From NCBI RefSeq assembly GCF_003172875.1, contig NZ_QGKM01000029.1, positions 1 through 51,739 on the forward strand: a stretch of 51,739 bases of DNA. The letters are read 5' to 3'. Numbering within the stretch: the first letter of the stretch is position 1; the number at the start of each line of letters is the position of its first letter. The stretch comes from Leucothrix pacifica. Its GTDB lineage: Bacteria > Pseudomonadota > Gammaproteobacteria > Thiotrichales > Thiotrichaceae. Below the pieces are notes generated by a model. That model saw nothing but the letters and a program-made list of their open reading frames with translations, had not been told where the DNA came from and searched no databases. Below, in pieces: positions 39,533 through 48,965 of this stretch. A program made the position numbers and the translations under genes.

Positions 39533-41272
39533 TCACAGAATCTTTGAGAGATTTAATCGGGGCACTGCATCGAGCAGCTGCTTGGTGTAAGTTTGGTGAG
39601 GGTTTTGACACACATCTGCAGTACTTCCCTGCTCCACAATCTTACCTGCTTTCATCACCACGACTTCATCACTGAGGTATTCAACCACTGCGATATTATG
39701 TGTGATAAACAACAGAGTCAGGTCGCGCTGTTGGCGTATCTCCAGCAGTAATTGTAACACTTCTGCCTGTACGGATACATCCAGCGCACTGGTAATTTCA
39801 TCACACACAATAAACTCAGGATTTAAAACCAATGCACGCGCCAAACCGATACGTTGGCGTTGACCTCCGGAAAACTCATGAGGATAACGCCACAGGTGAT
39901 CGGCACTTAACTGGACTTGCTCCAGCACCTTAGCCGCTCTTTCAATCCGATCCTCACGGCTCTCGCCAATACCATGAGCGGCCATTGGCTCAGTCAAGGT
40001 CGTCATAACCTTCAAACGAGGATTCAATGATGAGTGCGGATCCTGAAACGCAATCTGCATGCGTGGTCGTACCGGGCGTAATGCCTCTGCACTCAAACCA
40101 GTTAGCTCCTGCCCTGTCAACTTGACACTACCGGATGTTGGCTTCTCTAACTGAAGGATTGCCCGACCGAGTGTTGTCTTACCGCAGCCAGATTCGCCAA
40201 CCAATGCCATGATGCTACCTTTCCTGATATCCAGATCAATACCATCAACCGCTTTAACATGATCTACAACCCGACGAAATAATCCTTTTTTAATCGGAAA
40301 CCAGACATTCAAATCCCTTACTTCCACAAGTGAGGCTGCCACATCACTGGAAACAGGCGAAACTGCATCTATATCAAGTCCAGACGAGTTGTATTGCTCA
40401 GACGCCGGCTTATTGCTTATCGAGCCTGAACCAGCGATAACTGAATCCGGGCGCTTCAGGTTTTCCGGCACAGAAGCTAATAACTGCTGAGTGTAAGGAT
40501 GCTGCGGATTCGCCAAAACCTCTTTGGTCGTACCCTCTTCAACCAACTTACCGTATTGCATCACACCGACGCGATGCGCCATCTGGGCAACCACACCAAA
40601 ATCATGTGTAATAAATAAAAGAGCCATACCTTTATCGAGCTGCAACTCTCTCATCAGCTCAAGAATTTCAGCCTGCACGGTGACATCTAACGCGGTGGTT
40701 GGCTCATCTGCAATCAACAAGTCTGGCTTACACGCCAAAGCCATCGCGATCATCACTCGCTGACGCTGTCCACCCGACAACATATGTGGATAGTCATCAA
40801 TGCGTGACTCAGGCGACTTAATTTGCACCTGTTCAAGCGCCTCTATTGCCTGCTGGCGTGCCTCCGTATCTGATAACCCCGTATTATGCAGTTGCAAGGC
40901 TTCAACAATCTGCTCGCCGATACTAAACACCGGATTGAGCGAGGTCATTGGCTCCTGAAAGATCATCGCGATACGCGCACCACGAATCTTCCGCATTGAA
41001 GGCTCAGCCAGACTCAATAAATCCACTTGCTCTACTGAACCAGCATCATTTCGCCAGTCAAACTGAATAGAGCCGGATGGGTGTGATGCAATACCCGCAG
41101 GCAACAACTGCATTACAGATAAGGCACAAATCGACTTACCACTACCTGACTCACCCACCAGACAGAATGTTTCACCTTTGGCTATTTTAAAACTGACGCC
41201 ATCGACGGCTTTTACCGTTTTACCACCGCTATTCAGGTGAGTATGTAAATCGCTGACTTCCAATAAACTCAT
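39533..41272 (-). CDS. yejF: Peptide ABC transporter, fused dual ATPase (YejF-like)
   Basis: The 579-residue protein carries two ABC ATPase domains in one chain. Domain 1 has Walker A GESGSGKS (40-47), signature LSGGQRQR and Walker B LLIADEP; domain 2 has GESGCGKT, FSGGQRQR and FIVCDEITSALD. Each domain ends in an oligopeptide-transporter C-terminal extension (HPYTQQLLASVP, HQTYTKQLLDAVP). It powers the two permeases encoded just upstream, overlapping the second by 4 bp. The linker between domains is somewhat longer than in E. coli YejF (529 residues). Confidence 0.9.
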   Translation of the reverse strand: MSLLEVSDLHTHLNSGGKTVKAVDGVSFKIAKGETFCLVGESGSGKSICALSVMQLLPAGIASHPSGSIQFDWRNDAGSVEQVDLLSLAEPSMRKIRGARIAMIFQEPMTSLNPVFSIGEQIVEALQLHNTGLSDTEARQQAIEALEQVQIKSPESRIDDYPHMLSGGQRQRVMIAMALACKPDLLIADEPTTALDVTVQAEILELMRELQLDKGMALLFITHDFGVVAQMAHRVGVMQYGKLVEEGTTKEVLANPQHPYTQQLLASVPENLKRPDSVIAGSGSISNKPASEQYNSSGLDIDAVSPVSSDVAASLVEVRDLNVWFPIKKGLFRRVVDHVKAVDGIDLDIRKGSIMALVGESGCGKTTLGRAILQLEKPTSGSVKLTGQELTGLSAEALRPVRPRMQIAFQDPHSSLNPRLKVMTTLTEPMAAHGIGESREDRIERAAKVLEQVQLSADHLWRYPHEFSGGQRQRIGLARALVLNPEFIVCDEITSALDVSVQAEVLQLLLEIRQQRDLTLLFITHNIAVVEYLSDEVVVMKAGKIVEQGSTADVCQNPHQTYTKQLLDAVPRLNLSKIL

Positions 41273-42453
41273 GAGACCACCCCGGCTTTGCGGGCCAACT
41301 GAGGATCTACCGCATCACGCAGCGCCTCACCCATCAGGTTATAGGAAAACACGGTCAAAAAGATTGCACCACCGGGAAATGCCGCCATCCACCAATTAAA
41401 TACAGATGACTTAACGGCTTCATTCAACATACCACCCCAAGAGGGTGCTTCCACTGGCCCTAACCCCAGAAAACTTAAGGTCGCTTCAGTCAGAATAGCT
41501 GCCGCCACACCAAAGCTTGCGACTACCAACACTGGTGCAATGCCGTTTGGCAACATGTGTCTGAACAGAATAGATCTCAGTGGCAAACCACTGGCTATAG
41601 CAGCTTGCACATAATCCTGCTTACGTAATTTAAGGAACTCAGCACGCACGTATCGGGCATACCCCGACCACCCTGTGACACCAATAATGATCATAATGAT
41701 GTAAATGCTACGCCCGAAGAATGCGACGAAGGCAAGTATTAGAAATAGCACCGGAATCGCTTCAAAAATCTCTACCAGACGCATCCCCAGCATGTCAAAA
41801 CGGCCTGCGAAATAGCCCATCTGTCCACCAATAATCACACCAATCACCATGGAGATACCGGTAGCAATAAAGCCAATACTCAGTGCAACACGCGATGCAT
41901 GAATCATTCGACTCGCTACATCAGAGCCGGTTGAGTCTGTTCCCATATAATGCGGGGCCACACCGGTAAAAGTAGGCGCCTGTAAGATCGTATTGCTAAA
42001 GTCACGCAGGTAATCACTTGGTGAAAATGGAATCATCGGCATGACTTGCCAGTCGTATAAGCCATTGGCGATATTCTCACGGAACTGTTCGTAGACAATC
42101 GTTTTGGGAGGTGACAATGACGTCAACCCAACCACAAGACTAATCAATACCGCAGCGGCTAAAATCCATAGTTTGGTTGAAAAGGCAATCGGCAGCTTCC
42201 ACAACAGTACGCCGACAATAAACACTACCATCAGCACCAAATCTTCAGTACTCAGATAACGAATGATCGGTGCCGAAACGACGCCATTCTCACTCACTAA
42301 TAGCGGCATACTATTTGCTAATAACGGGGCGAAACAGGCAAAGAACGCCAACACCAGCACCCAAAACAACCCTATTCTGGCACCCCAACCAGAAAAAGCG
42401 GTACGTGTAATTTGCTTGGTATACGATTCACCGATATGAGTTTGCTCAATCAT
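41269..42453 (-). CDS. yejE: Peptide ABC transporter permease (YejE-like) with extra N-terminal helices
   Basis: The 394-residue inner-membrane permease has the DppC/OppC-type transmembrane domain, with GTDSTGSDVASRMIHASRVAL and the EAA-loop region (QAAIASGLPLRSILFRHMLPN). Between the first helix and that domain lie two additional hydrophobic segments (about 68-85 and 92-111), making it longer than E. coli YejE (about 341). The extra helices may have a structural role. Its start overlaps the yejB-like stop by 8 bp, and its end overlaps the ATPase start by 4 bp. Confidence 0.88.
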   Translation of the reverse strand: MIEQTHIGESYTKQITRTAFSGWGARIGLFWVLVLAFFACFAPLLANSMPLLVSENGVVSAPIIRYLSTEDLVLMVVFIVGVLLWKLPIAFSTKLWILAAAVLISLVVGLTSLSPPKTIVYEQFRENIANGLYDWQVMPMIPFSPSDYLRDFSNTILQAPTFTGVAPHYMGTDSTGSDVASRMIHASRVALSIGFIATGISMVIGVIIGGQMGYFAGRFDMLGMRLVEIFEAIPVLFLILAFVAFFGRSIYIIMIIIGVTGWSGYARYVRAEFLKLRKQDYVQAAIASGLPLRSILFRHMLPNGIAPVLVVASFGVAAAILTEATLSFLGLGPVEAPSWGGMLNEAVKSSVFNWWMAAFPGGAIFLTVFSYNLMGEALRDAVDPQLARKAGVVS

Positions 42454-43825
42454 ATTGCACCCTCGGATCAGCTAGTGTGTACATGAGATCAGAGATCAAA
42501 TATCCCACCAGAGTCAACAAACCAGAAATTAGTGTTATGGACAAAACCAACTCGCGATCACGCGCCTGAACCGCTTCAATGACTAACTTACCCATGCCAT
42601 CGATAGAAAAGATCTGCTCAACAATAACGGAGCCAGCCAATAAACCCGGCAACAGCCCAGCCAATATTGTAATTAGCGGTAATAGGCTGTTTCTGAAGAC
42701 ATGTTGCCAGAGCACGTCTTCTTCTGCGACGCCTTTCGCTCTGGCCGTGCGCGCATAGTCTGCATTTAAATTTTCCAGAATTGAGGTGCGCATGATTTTT
42801 GCCAGAGAAGCAAACCCTGCATAGGATAGGACAATCGTCGGTAGCACCAAGTGCCACAACCTATCCAGCAAGAAACCGCGTGCAAAATCACCACTTAACC
42901 ATTGCATCGCTAATAACCACGCCAAACCAAAACCGATAAAAGCGAATACGCAGACTCTGAGAATCGCTGACTCACTGCGGCCAATCAAATACATAAATGC
43001 AGCAAGCAGAATTGGCCAAATAACCCAATTAGCCAATATATAGTCAGGATGTGCGATTGCCATCCAGACACCTGCCGCCAAGCCTAGTCCTGCCGCCAGC
43101 ATTGCCCGAAGATTCCGAGAAGGCAGACGAGCCAACATGACCGCACAAAACACCGTGACCAACCCAATGACGAGTAACTTTATAATATCGATAAGTGATG
43201 ACCAATGCGGAAGGAATGGCATTTGGTAGGCTTCACTTGAACTCAGTCCACTCGTGGGAAACCACTGCCAATGTTGAATGCTGGCAAAAAAGCCAATCAA
43301 CAAAACACCCACAAGCATTGAAGGCAAAGACCACAGCGCGAGCATAATGACATTGGAACTGACATCGAAGCGCCCTCCCCGATCACGGGCGGCATTCATC
43401 CCTACGACAATCGCAACCAAATAAATCAGTGGTACAGTGATGACATTTAATAGCAGCGTAATTGGCAAACGCTCCTTAATTAGTGCAATCACGGATTGAC
43501 CAAAGAAAACACTCTCACCCAAGTCAGAACCTTTGCTAAATGAGAATTGTTTATTCTCACGATTCTCATCGTAGACAAAACCGATCGGCGATACGTTGTT
43601 AAGCCACCTCAGATATTGCAAGGGAGCAGGATCATCCAGACCATAACGCTTGTTGTAGTAATCAATTTTGGCCTGCTTTTGCTCGGGTTTGAGGTCAGCA
43701 CCACCAACTAGCATAGCGCCTGTCAAACCACCCGGTGACATAGCCATAATAGTGAAGACTACGATAGTGATTCCAAACAACGTTGGAATCATGAGCAGCA
43801 GACGACGCAGTAAATAAGTCAGCAT
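42446..43825 (-). CDS. yejB: Peptide ABC transporter permease (YejB-like) with a membrane insertion
   Basis: The 459-residue permease starts in the classic way (LTYLLRRLLLMIPTLFGITIVVF) and ends with the DppB-type EAA region (YARTARAKGVAEEDVLWQHVFRNSLLP). Compared with E. coli YejB (about 364 residues) it has an insertion of about 95 residues near 215-320 containing about four extra hydrophobic helices. These interrupt the normal six-helix core between its second and third membrane-spanning blocks. It lies 16 bp after the solute-binding protein gene. Confidence 0.88.
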   Translation of the reverse strand: MLTYLLRRLLLMIPTLFGITIVVFTIMAMSPGGLTGAMLVGGADLKPEQKQAKIDYYNKRYGLDDPAPLQYLRWLNNVSPIGFVYDENRENKQFSFSKGSDLGESVFFGQSVIALIKERLPITLLLNVITVPLIYLVAIVVGMNAARDRGGRFDVSSNVIMLALWSLPSMLVGVLLIGFFASIQHWQWFPTSGLSSSEAYQMPFLPHWSSLIDIIKLLVIGLVTVFCAVMLARLPSRNLRAMLAAGLGLAAGVWMAIAHPDYILANWVIWPILLAAFMYLIGRSESAILRVCVFAFIGFGLAWLLAMQWLSGDFARGFLLDRLWHLVLPTIVLSYAGFASLAKIMRTSILENLNADYARTARAKGVAEEDVLWQHVFRNSLLPLITILAGLLPGLLAGSVIVEQIFSIDGMGKLVIEAVQARDRELVLSITLISGLLTLVGYLISDLMYTLADPRVQYD

Positions 43826-43841
43826 ATTGAGATCACCTCAA

Positions 43842-45785
43842 TCACTGGTATTTTTGCGAGGCTTTTGGCACATAAACCTCAGTAGGCTGAAGGCTTAAAT
43901 TCAACCCAATATTAGTCAGCTCCAGATTTTGTATACGTTTATCAATAAACACTAACGATTTGCGACGACTCAGGAAGGTATAAGGCTGCTCATCATAAAA
44001 CACGCCTTCCGCCTGCTGCCAGATTGGCATGCGTTTTGACTCATCCACCACCACACGCGCTTGCTCGATCAACTTATCCAGCTTCTCACTTTTATAATTA
44101 ATGAAATTATTCCCATTGGTCTTGGTTTGCGAGCTGTGGAACATTTGATAGACATCAGTCTCCAATCCACTCGTCCAACCCAAAATTGTGGCATCAAAAT
44201 TCTTTTGATCCAGTCGCTCCAACATAACGGACCACTCAGTAGGCTCCGGTTCAAGCTGCACACCGGCACGGGCATACATGTCTTTCAACATTAAGACCAG
44301 ACGCTTGGTATCTTCACTACTTTGTGCGTACATTAACTTGAAGCTAAATGGCTTTCCTTCAGCGTCTTCCAAAACACCGTCGTTATCGCGGTCTTCGTAA
44401 CCCGCTTCTTTTAACAGGGATTTTGCCTTGCCGACATCTGCAACTCTAGGTTTCAGATTGGGATCATGCTGTTTACTACGCGGACTAAATGGGCTGATTG
44501 CAGGCTCTGCATAACCTAGATATACATCTTTAATAATTTTGTCGCGATCTGTCAGATACGTCATCGCCTGACGCACACGCTTATCTGCGAAACGTGTTTT
44601 ATCTTCACCAGACTGCTGATTCCAGCCAATATAGCTATAACCTGCTACCGGACTCATATATTCGAAGTTTTGGCTTTTTTCAGTCAGAGCATCATCTTTC
44701 AGCAGTTTTTGGTACTCAATGGGACGCGCACTATAAACATCGATATCACCATTACGATAAGTGGTTAATCGCGCACTATCGTTCTGAATAATCTTCCACA
44801 CTAGCTTATCGAAACTCGGCTGTACTGCTCCCCAATAACGCGGGTTGCGAATCAACTCAATTGTTCCCTGATCTGAAGTCCATGACTTTGGATCAGCTAA
44901 ACGGTACGGACCTGACCCGATAAGCAAGCCTTTGGATTCATTGAATGTTTCTGCTTTATCAGCATATTCTTCGTAGAAATGTTTTGCCAAAATCGGCATA
45001 CCGCCTGCTGCACCCAATGCTTCAAAGTAAGGCTCTTTGAAAACAAAGACGACCTCATAAGGGGCTTTTGCAGTCACACTTTTTATTTTTTCATAATAAG
45101 CACGCTCACCTGGTGCCTTGATCGCCTCATTCATAATAAATGAAAACGTGAACGCAACATCTTCAGCAGTCAGTGGCTTACCATCAGAGAAAATGACGTT
45201 TTCGTTGAGCTTAAAAGTGATCGTCAGTCCGTCATCACTGATCTTCCAACTTTTCGCAACTACGCCCGACCAATCTAATGTATCCGGGTTGCGGGTGATC
45301 AGAGACTCCAGCACATTCTCCTGAATATCACTGGCATACGCGTCACTGGACACAAGCGGGGTAATGGTCTTGACCGTGCTACTAAACGTCTGAACCTTCC
45401 AGTCGCCTTGTGCATAGTCGGGTTTCTGGCTAGCGACATATGCACGATTAAACGCTTCAGGAACTGCGGGCTGAATGGCAACAGATGAAGCAGCTTGTGA
45501 AGCCTGAGTAGCTGATGTCTCTGAGTCAGACGCTACATTTTGCGTTCCCGCAGGTTTTGCAGCGATTTGTTGAACGATTAAACCTTCGCTCCAGGAACGT
45601 TGTAGCTTACCCACCGAGGAACGAACATCCTGTACATCTTTAGCCTGCTCAGACACAGAAATTTGCATTTCATTGAGCTTATTCCATTGCCGATCTACCT
45701 GGTACATAACCAGAATTAACAACACAACAACCAAGGTGAGTAAAACGTAGAGAATGATATCGCGAGTGGTGAGTCTTTTCTGCAT
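43842..45785 (-). CDS. yejA: Extracellular solute-binding protein family 5, membrane-anchored
   Basis: The 647-residue protein binds oligopeptides for the ABC permeases encoded downstream. The SBP_bac_5 body runs from about residue 115 to the end, with blocks such as SWKISDDGLTITFKLNENVIFSDGKPLTAEDVAFTF (split as SWKISDDGLTITFKL and FSDGKPLTAEDVAF). Instead of a cleavable signal or lipobox it has an uncleaved helix (9-29) followed by a coiled coil (about 30-65) and a serine/alanine-rich linker. It therefore appears tethered in the inner membrane. I chose ATG 45785 (MQKRLTTRD) over the start three codons upstream. It leads the four-gene operon. Confidence 0.87.
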   Translation of the reverse strand: MQKRLTTRDIILYVLLTLVVVLLILVMYQVDRQWNKLNEMQISVSEQAKDVQDVRSSVGKLQRSWSEGLIVQQIAAKPAGTQNVASDSETSATQASQAASSVAIQPAVPEAFNRAYVASQKPDYAQGDWKVQTFSSTVKTITPLVSSDAYASDIQENVLESLITRNPDTLDWSGVVAKSWKISDDGLTITFKLNENVIFSDGKPLTAEDVAFTFSFIMNEAIKAPGERAYYEKIKSVTAKAPYEVVFVFKEPYFEALGAAGGMPILAKHFYEEYADKAETFNESKGLLIGSGPYRLADPKSWTSDQGTIELIRNPRYWGAVQPSFDKLVWKIIQNDSARLTTYRNGDIDVYSARPIEYQKLLKDDALTEKSQNFEYMSPVAGYSYIGWNQQSGEDKTRFADKRVRQAMTYLTDRDKIIKDVYLGYAEPAISPFSPRSKQHDPNLKPRVADVGKAKSLLKEAGYEDRDNDGVLEDAEGKPFSFKLMYAQSSEDTKRLVLMLKDMYARAGVQLEPEPTEWSVMLERLDQKNFDATILGWTSGLETDVYQMFHSSQTKTNGNNFINYKSEKLDKLIEQARVVVDESKRMPIWQQAEGVFYDEQPYTFLSRRKSLVFIDKRIQNLELTNIGLNLSLQPTEVYVPKASQKYQ

Positions 45786-45866
45786 AGTAAGCAATTACAT
45801 ATCTGTTGATGTAATCACACTATAACTAGCTTGTGTGAATTATTCCAGCAAGGCAGGTAAACGGGC

Positions 45867-46817
45867 CTACCAGTTTAACCGCACGCCGATTGAATTTGTC
45901 TGCGAGCCTTCACTGTCACTCTCGAAAGGCGCTAATAGCGAGTCTGTATCGAATGATTTTTGAGTGTGATTGACGTAGATAGATGTTGAATTCGTGATGT
46001 TATAACCCGCTTCAAATGACAAGGCATTATAGTCACGACTCAACTCATCACCTTCGCCAGAGATACTATCCAGATCAAAGCCGACTGATCCATATTGCCC
46101 GACCACATAAGCTCTGGGCGTCATATTATATTTAGCACCCACCATAAATGATGTTGAGTTTGCACTGGCTTCATCATCTTTAGCATCACCAACAGCAAAC
46201 TTCTCCGCAACAACATCAACACGTATTCTGCTGTTATTTCTGCTTTTGTAGGTAACCCGCCCCTTGATGGCACTACTGTTTTCCGGCGTGCGACGATAAG
46301 CGATAGCCGCTTCATAAGGGCCTTTTTTGGTATTTAAAACCACCCCGATAGAATCACCACCCTCACCGGAGTCATCCTCGGCGAACTGAGCACCCACGGC
46401 AAAAGCGCCAGATTTTTTCAGATACGTCATGGAGTTCGGCAACACATCGTCACCACGCATGATTAAATCGTACGCTCCGTCAATCTTGTGTTGATCTGCA
46501 TCAACTGTCGCCATACGGTCTATTGAATCATGTCGACCAACTCGTATCTGACCTTGCCTGGAAGTCACACCTACCCAAGCATTGCGCTGCTCATCAGAAT
46601 CTTGATCAAACAGGTCATAACTGGTTATAGGGTTACTGTCTTTTAAGCTAAATCCCACATCGTAGCGACCGATGAATCCTACGGACGAAGAAGCACCCGA
46701 GCCAGATATTCCAAGATCATACAGGGAGTTTTCAGACAAATCAGAGTTGTCAGCCGTTACCACAGATGCTGATGTGAAAGATATAAAGAACAAAATTGGT
46801 GTTATTATTTTTGTCAT
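45867..46817 (-). CDS. Gram-negative general porin-like protein
   Basis: The 316-residue outer-membrane protein has a signal peptide (TKIITPILFFISFTSASVVTA, 2-22). Many alternating short strands follow, and it ends in LNW, with the C-terminal aromatic expected of BAM substrates. Features of the Porin_4 family include GFIGRYDVGF, GQIRVGRHDS, and a plug-like acidic loop (EDDSGEGGDS). I chose ATG 46817 because AAGGA precedes it; the longer frame from 46841 adds a non-signal extension. It lies upstream of the peptide transporter and on the same strand, with an 81-bp gap, so the two may serve one uptake path. Confidence 0.85.
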   Translation of the reverse strand: MTKIITPILFFISFTSASVVTADNSDLSENSLYDLGISGSGASSSVGFIGRYDVGFSLKDSNPITSYDLFDQDSDEQRNAWVGVTSRQGQIRVGRHDSIDRMATVDADQHKIDGAYDLIMRGDDVLPNSMTYLKKSGAFAVGAQFAEDDSGEGGDSIGVVLNTKKGPYEAAIAYRRTPENSSAIKGRVTYKSRNNSRIRVDVVAEKFAVGDAKDDEASANSTSFMVGAKYNMTPRAYVVGQYGSVGFDLDSISGEGDELSRDYNALSFEAGYNITNSTSIYVNHTQKSFDTDSLLAPFESDSEGSQTNSIGVRLNW

Positions 46818-46925
46818 TTGTATTCCTTGCTGGCCCGACAAGTAAACGTAATTAGTGTTACGTAGGATTCATACTATATTTAGTGTTGTTTAAAAGCAAC
46901 ATCGTTCATACAAACGGCCATAAAC

Positions 46926-46958
46926 AAAAAAGGAGCTGCAAAATAAATTGCAACTCCT
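46926..46958 (-). terminator. Terminator after rpsI
   Basis: On the minus strand a 9-bp stem (GGAGTTGCA with TGCAGCTCC, one wobble) is followed by a run of six Ts. It lies 28 bp past the rpsI stop. Confidence 0.88.
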
Positions 46959-46985
46959 CTTTGTGTTGTGTCGTGCAGTTGTTGC

Positions 46986-47378
46986 TTAACGCTTAGAGAA
47001 CTGAGTCGCCTTACGTGCTTTGTGCAAACCAACTTTCTTACGCTCAACTTTACGTGCATCACGTGTCAGGAAGCCACTACGCTTCAGAACATCACGATGA
47101 CCTTCGTTGAACTCAAGCAATGCTCTGGCAATACCTAAACGGATTGCGCCTGCCTGCCCGCTATCACCGCCACCTTTTACAGTCACGTTGATATCGAATG
47201 TTTCTACTGACTCAGTCGCATCTAAAGGCTGACGAACAACCATGCGAGAAGTCTCACGTCCGAAATAATCTTCAATCGCCAACTTGTTGATAGTGATGTT
47301 TCCAGACCCGCTTTTCATGAAAACGCGTGCTGAAGAAGACTTTCGACGACCTGTTCCGTAATACTGTGTATCAGCCAT
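46986..47378 (-). CDS. rpsI: 30S ribosomal protein uS9
   Basis: The 130-residue ribosomal protein ends in the basic, flexible tail [11 protein letters not shown] that reaches the decoding centre, matching the family SKR terminus. [15 protein letters not shown] at the start is typical. It is 28 bp downstream of rplM in the conserved two-gene operon and ends at a good terminator. Confidence 0.98.
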   Translation of the reverse strand: MADTQYYGTGRRKSSSARVFMKSGSGNITINKLAIEDYFGRETSRMVVRQPLDATESVETFDINVTVKGGGDSGQAGAIRLGIARALLEFNEGHRDVLKRSGFLTRDARKVERKKVGLHKARKATQFSKR

Positions 47379-47406
47379 TGCTCTGATTCTCTAAATCTTA
47401 TTAATC

Positions 47407-47835
47407 TTAAACTTCTAAAGGTTGAGGCTGTTGAGCATGATGATTATGCTCCGGACCTGCGTACACTTTAAGTTTGCGATACATATCACGACCTAGAGGA
47501 CCTTTAGGTAACATACCTTTAACCGCTAGTTCGATAATGCGCTCAGGTGCTTTAGCCTGAAGCTTCTCAAAACTGATGGACTTCAGATTACCAACGTAGC
47601 CAGTATGTCTGTAGTACATCTTGTCAGTAAACTTTTTGCCAGTTACTGCCACTTTTTCTGCGTTGATCACAACGATGTAATCACCTGTGTCGATGTGTGG
47701 CGTGTAGATTGGCTTGTGCTTACCACGTAGACGTGATGCAATCTCGCTGGCCAAACGACCAAGTGCTTTGCCCTCGGCATCTACGACAAACCAGTCGCGC
47801 TTAACCTCTGCCGGCTTTGCACTGTATGTTCCCAT
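47407..47835 (-). CDS. rplM: 50S ribosomal protein uL13
   Basis: The 142-residue large-subunit protein matches L13: [29 protein letters not shown] (seen as [19 protein letters not shown]) and [21 protein letters not shown] near the C-terminus. Length equals that of E. coli. A consensus-like promoter is placed about 85 bp upstream. It leads rplM-rpsI. Confidence 0.98.
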   Translation of the reverse strand: MGTYSAKPAEVKRDWFVVDAEGKALGRLASEIASRLRGKHKPIYTPHIDTGDYIVVINAEKVAVTGKKFTDKMYYRHTGYVGNLKSISFEKLQAKAPERIIELAVKGMLPKGPLGRDMYRKLKVYAGPEHNHHAQQPQPLEV

Positions 47836-47918
47836 GTCAATTCTCCAGGAAATGAAGCTAATTCTGTTTGGTATTGAATGCTTGACCAGAAAATCTAATC
47901 AAATTCAAAGAACGCAGC

Positions 47919-47947
47919 ATTCTAGGTGAATCACCCCTTAGACTCAA
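47919..47947 (-). promoter_or_regulatory. rplM-rpsI promoter
   Basis: On the minus strand TTGAGT (-35, 47942-47947) and TAGAAT (-10, 47919-47924) are exactly 17 bp apart. The region upstream (about 47948-47975) is rich in A-tracts, like an UP element of a strong ribosomal promoter. The leader would be about 75 nt. Confidence 0.7.
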
Positions 47948-48089
47948 GCGCTTTTTTATGCTTTTTTTAAATTGCTTGAGCAGAAATTTGCAACCGCAGA
48001 GCCAAGGATGAGTCTAAACTCTGATTGCTACCGTTTATAGTGTCAGAGATCATGATCGCATAACAATCATAATGTCGGAGGATTACTTC

Positions 48090-48965
48090 ATGTTCAGTCG
48101 TTTACAAAATCTGATCTGGGATAAAATCGTCGCTTGGCTCAACGCTATACCTGAAGCCAATAAGAACATGGACGCAATCAACAATCAGGAAAAGCTGCTA
48201 TCTGAGCTACAACCTGCTGACGTTATTCTGTTTGAAGGCAAGTCACGCGTTGGTGACATTATAAAGCTAATCACTCTTTCTCCCTGGATTCACTCCGCAC
48301 TTTATATCGGTCGCCTCAGCGAGATACAGGACAAAGTCGCCCGTGACCGAATCCGCAAGTTTTATGATGGTGATGAGAACGATCAATTAGTGATTGAATC
48401 ATTATTAGGTTACGGAACCGTCGTCCACCCTATGAAGAAGTATCTGGATGACAACCTGCGAGTTTGCCGTCCCAGCCACCTCAGGAGGAATGATCAAAGC
48501 CGCGTTGTATGTTTTGCGGCTGAGCACTTAGGTCTAGCTTACGACGTTCGGCAGCTTTTAGATCTCGCACGCTTTTTCTTCCCTTACGGACTGATGCCCA
48601 AACATTGGCGCTCCAGCATATTCCAACACAACGCTGGCAAACCGACGCATGTAGTTTGCTCTGGTATGATCGCCAGATGTTTTCAAAGTGTTAACTACCC
48701 TATACTCCCTGTGGTCGTAACCAGCGATAATGAACACAAGAAAATCTACAAACGCAATTTCAGACTCTTTGTACCTGCAGACTTTGACTATTCGCCATAT
48801 TTTGAAATTGTTAAGTTTCCCGAACTGGATTTAACCAACACACACAGTCATAGTTATTTACCATGGGAAGACCCGGTTGGTGATGATTTACCGATGATTA
48901 TTGCCCGTCCAGAGACCGAACCAGAACTAGCAAAGCGTAGTGCATTAACAGGAGGCTCATCATGA
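48090..48965 (+). CDS. Permuted NlpC/P60 (YiiX/YebB-like) cysteine hydrolase
   Basis: The 291-residue protein matches the permuted papain-like YiiX family. Catalytic histidine H68 is in SPWIHSALYIG, an acidic partner E103 is in VIESLLGYGTVV, and nucleophile C190 is in HVVCSGMIARCF. This histidine-before-cysteine order marks the permuted fold shared with LRAT-like lipid enzymes. Members cleave amide or thioester bonds of peptides or lipids; the substrate is not known. I chose ATG 48090 because GGAGG lies 8 bp upstream; an upstream in-frame start (48072) lacks such a site. Its stop overlaps the fadE start (ATGA, 48962-48965), so a lipid-related role with FadE is plausible but inferred. Confidence 0.85.
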   Translation: MFSRLQNLIWDKIVAWLNAIPEANKNMDAINNQEKLLSELQPADVILFEGKSRVGDIIKLITLSPWIHSALYIGRLSEIQDKVARDRIRKFYDGDENDQLVIESLLGYGTVVHPMKKYLDDNLRVCRPSHLRRNDQSRVVCFAAEHLGLAYDVRQLLDLARFFFPYGLMPKHWRSSIFQHNAGKPTHVVCSGMIARCFQSVNYPILPVVVTSDNEHKKIYKRNFRLFVPADFDYSPYFEIVKFPELDLTNTHSHSYLPWEDPVGDDLPMIIARPETEPELAKRSALTGGSS

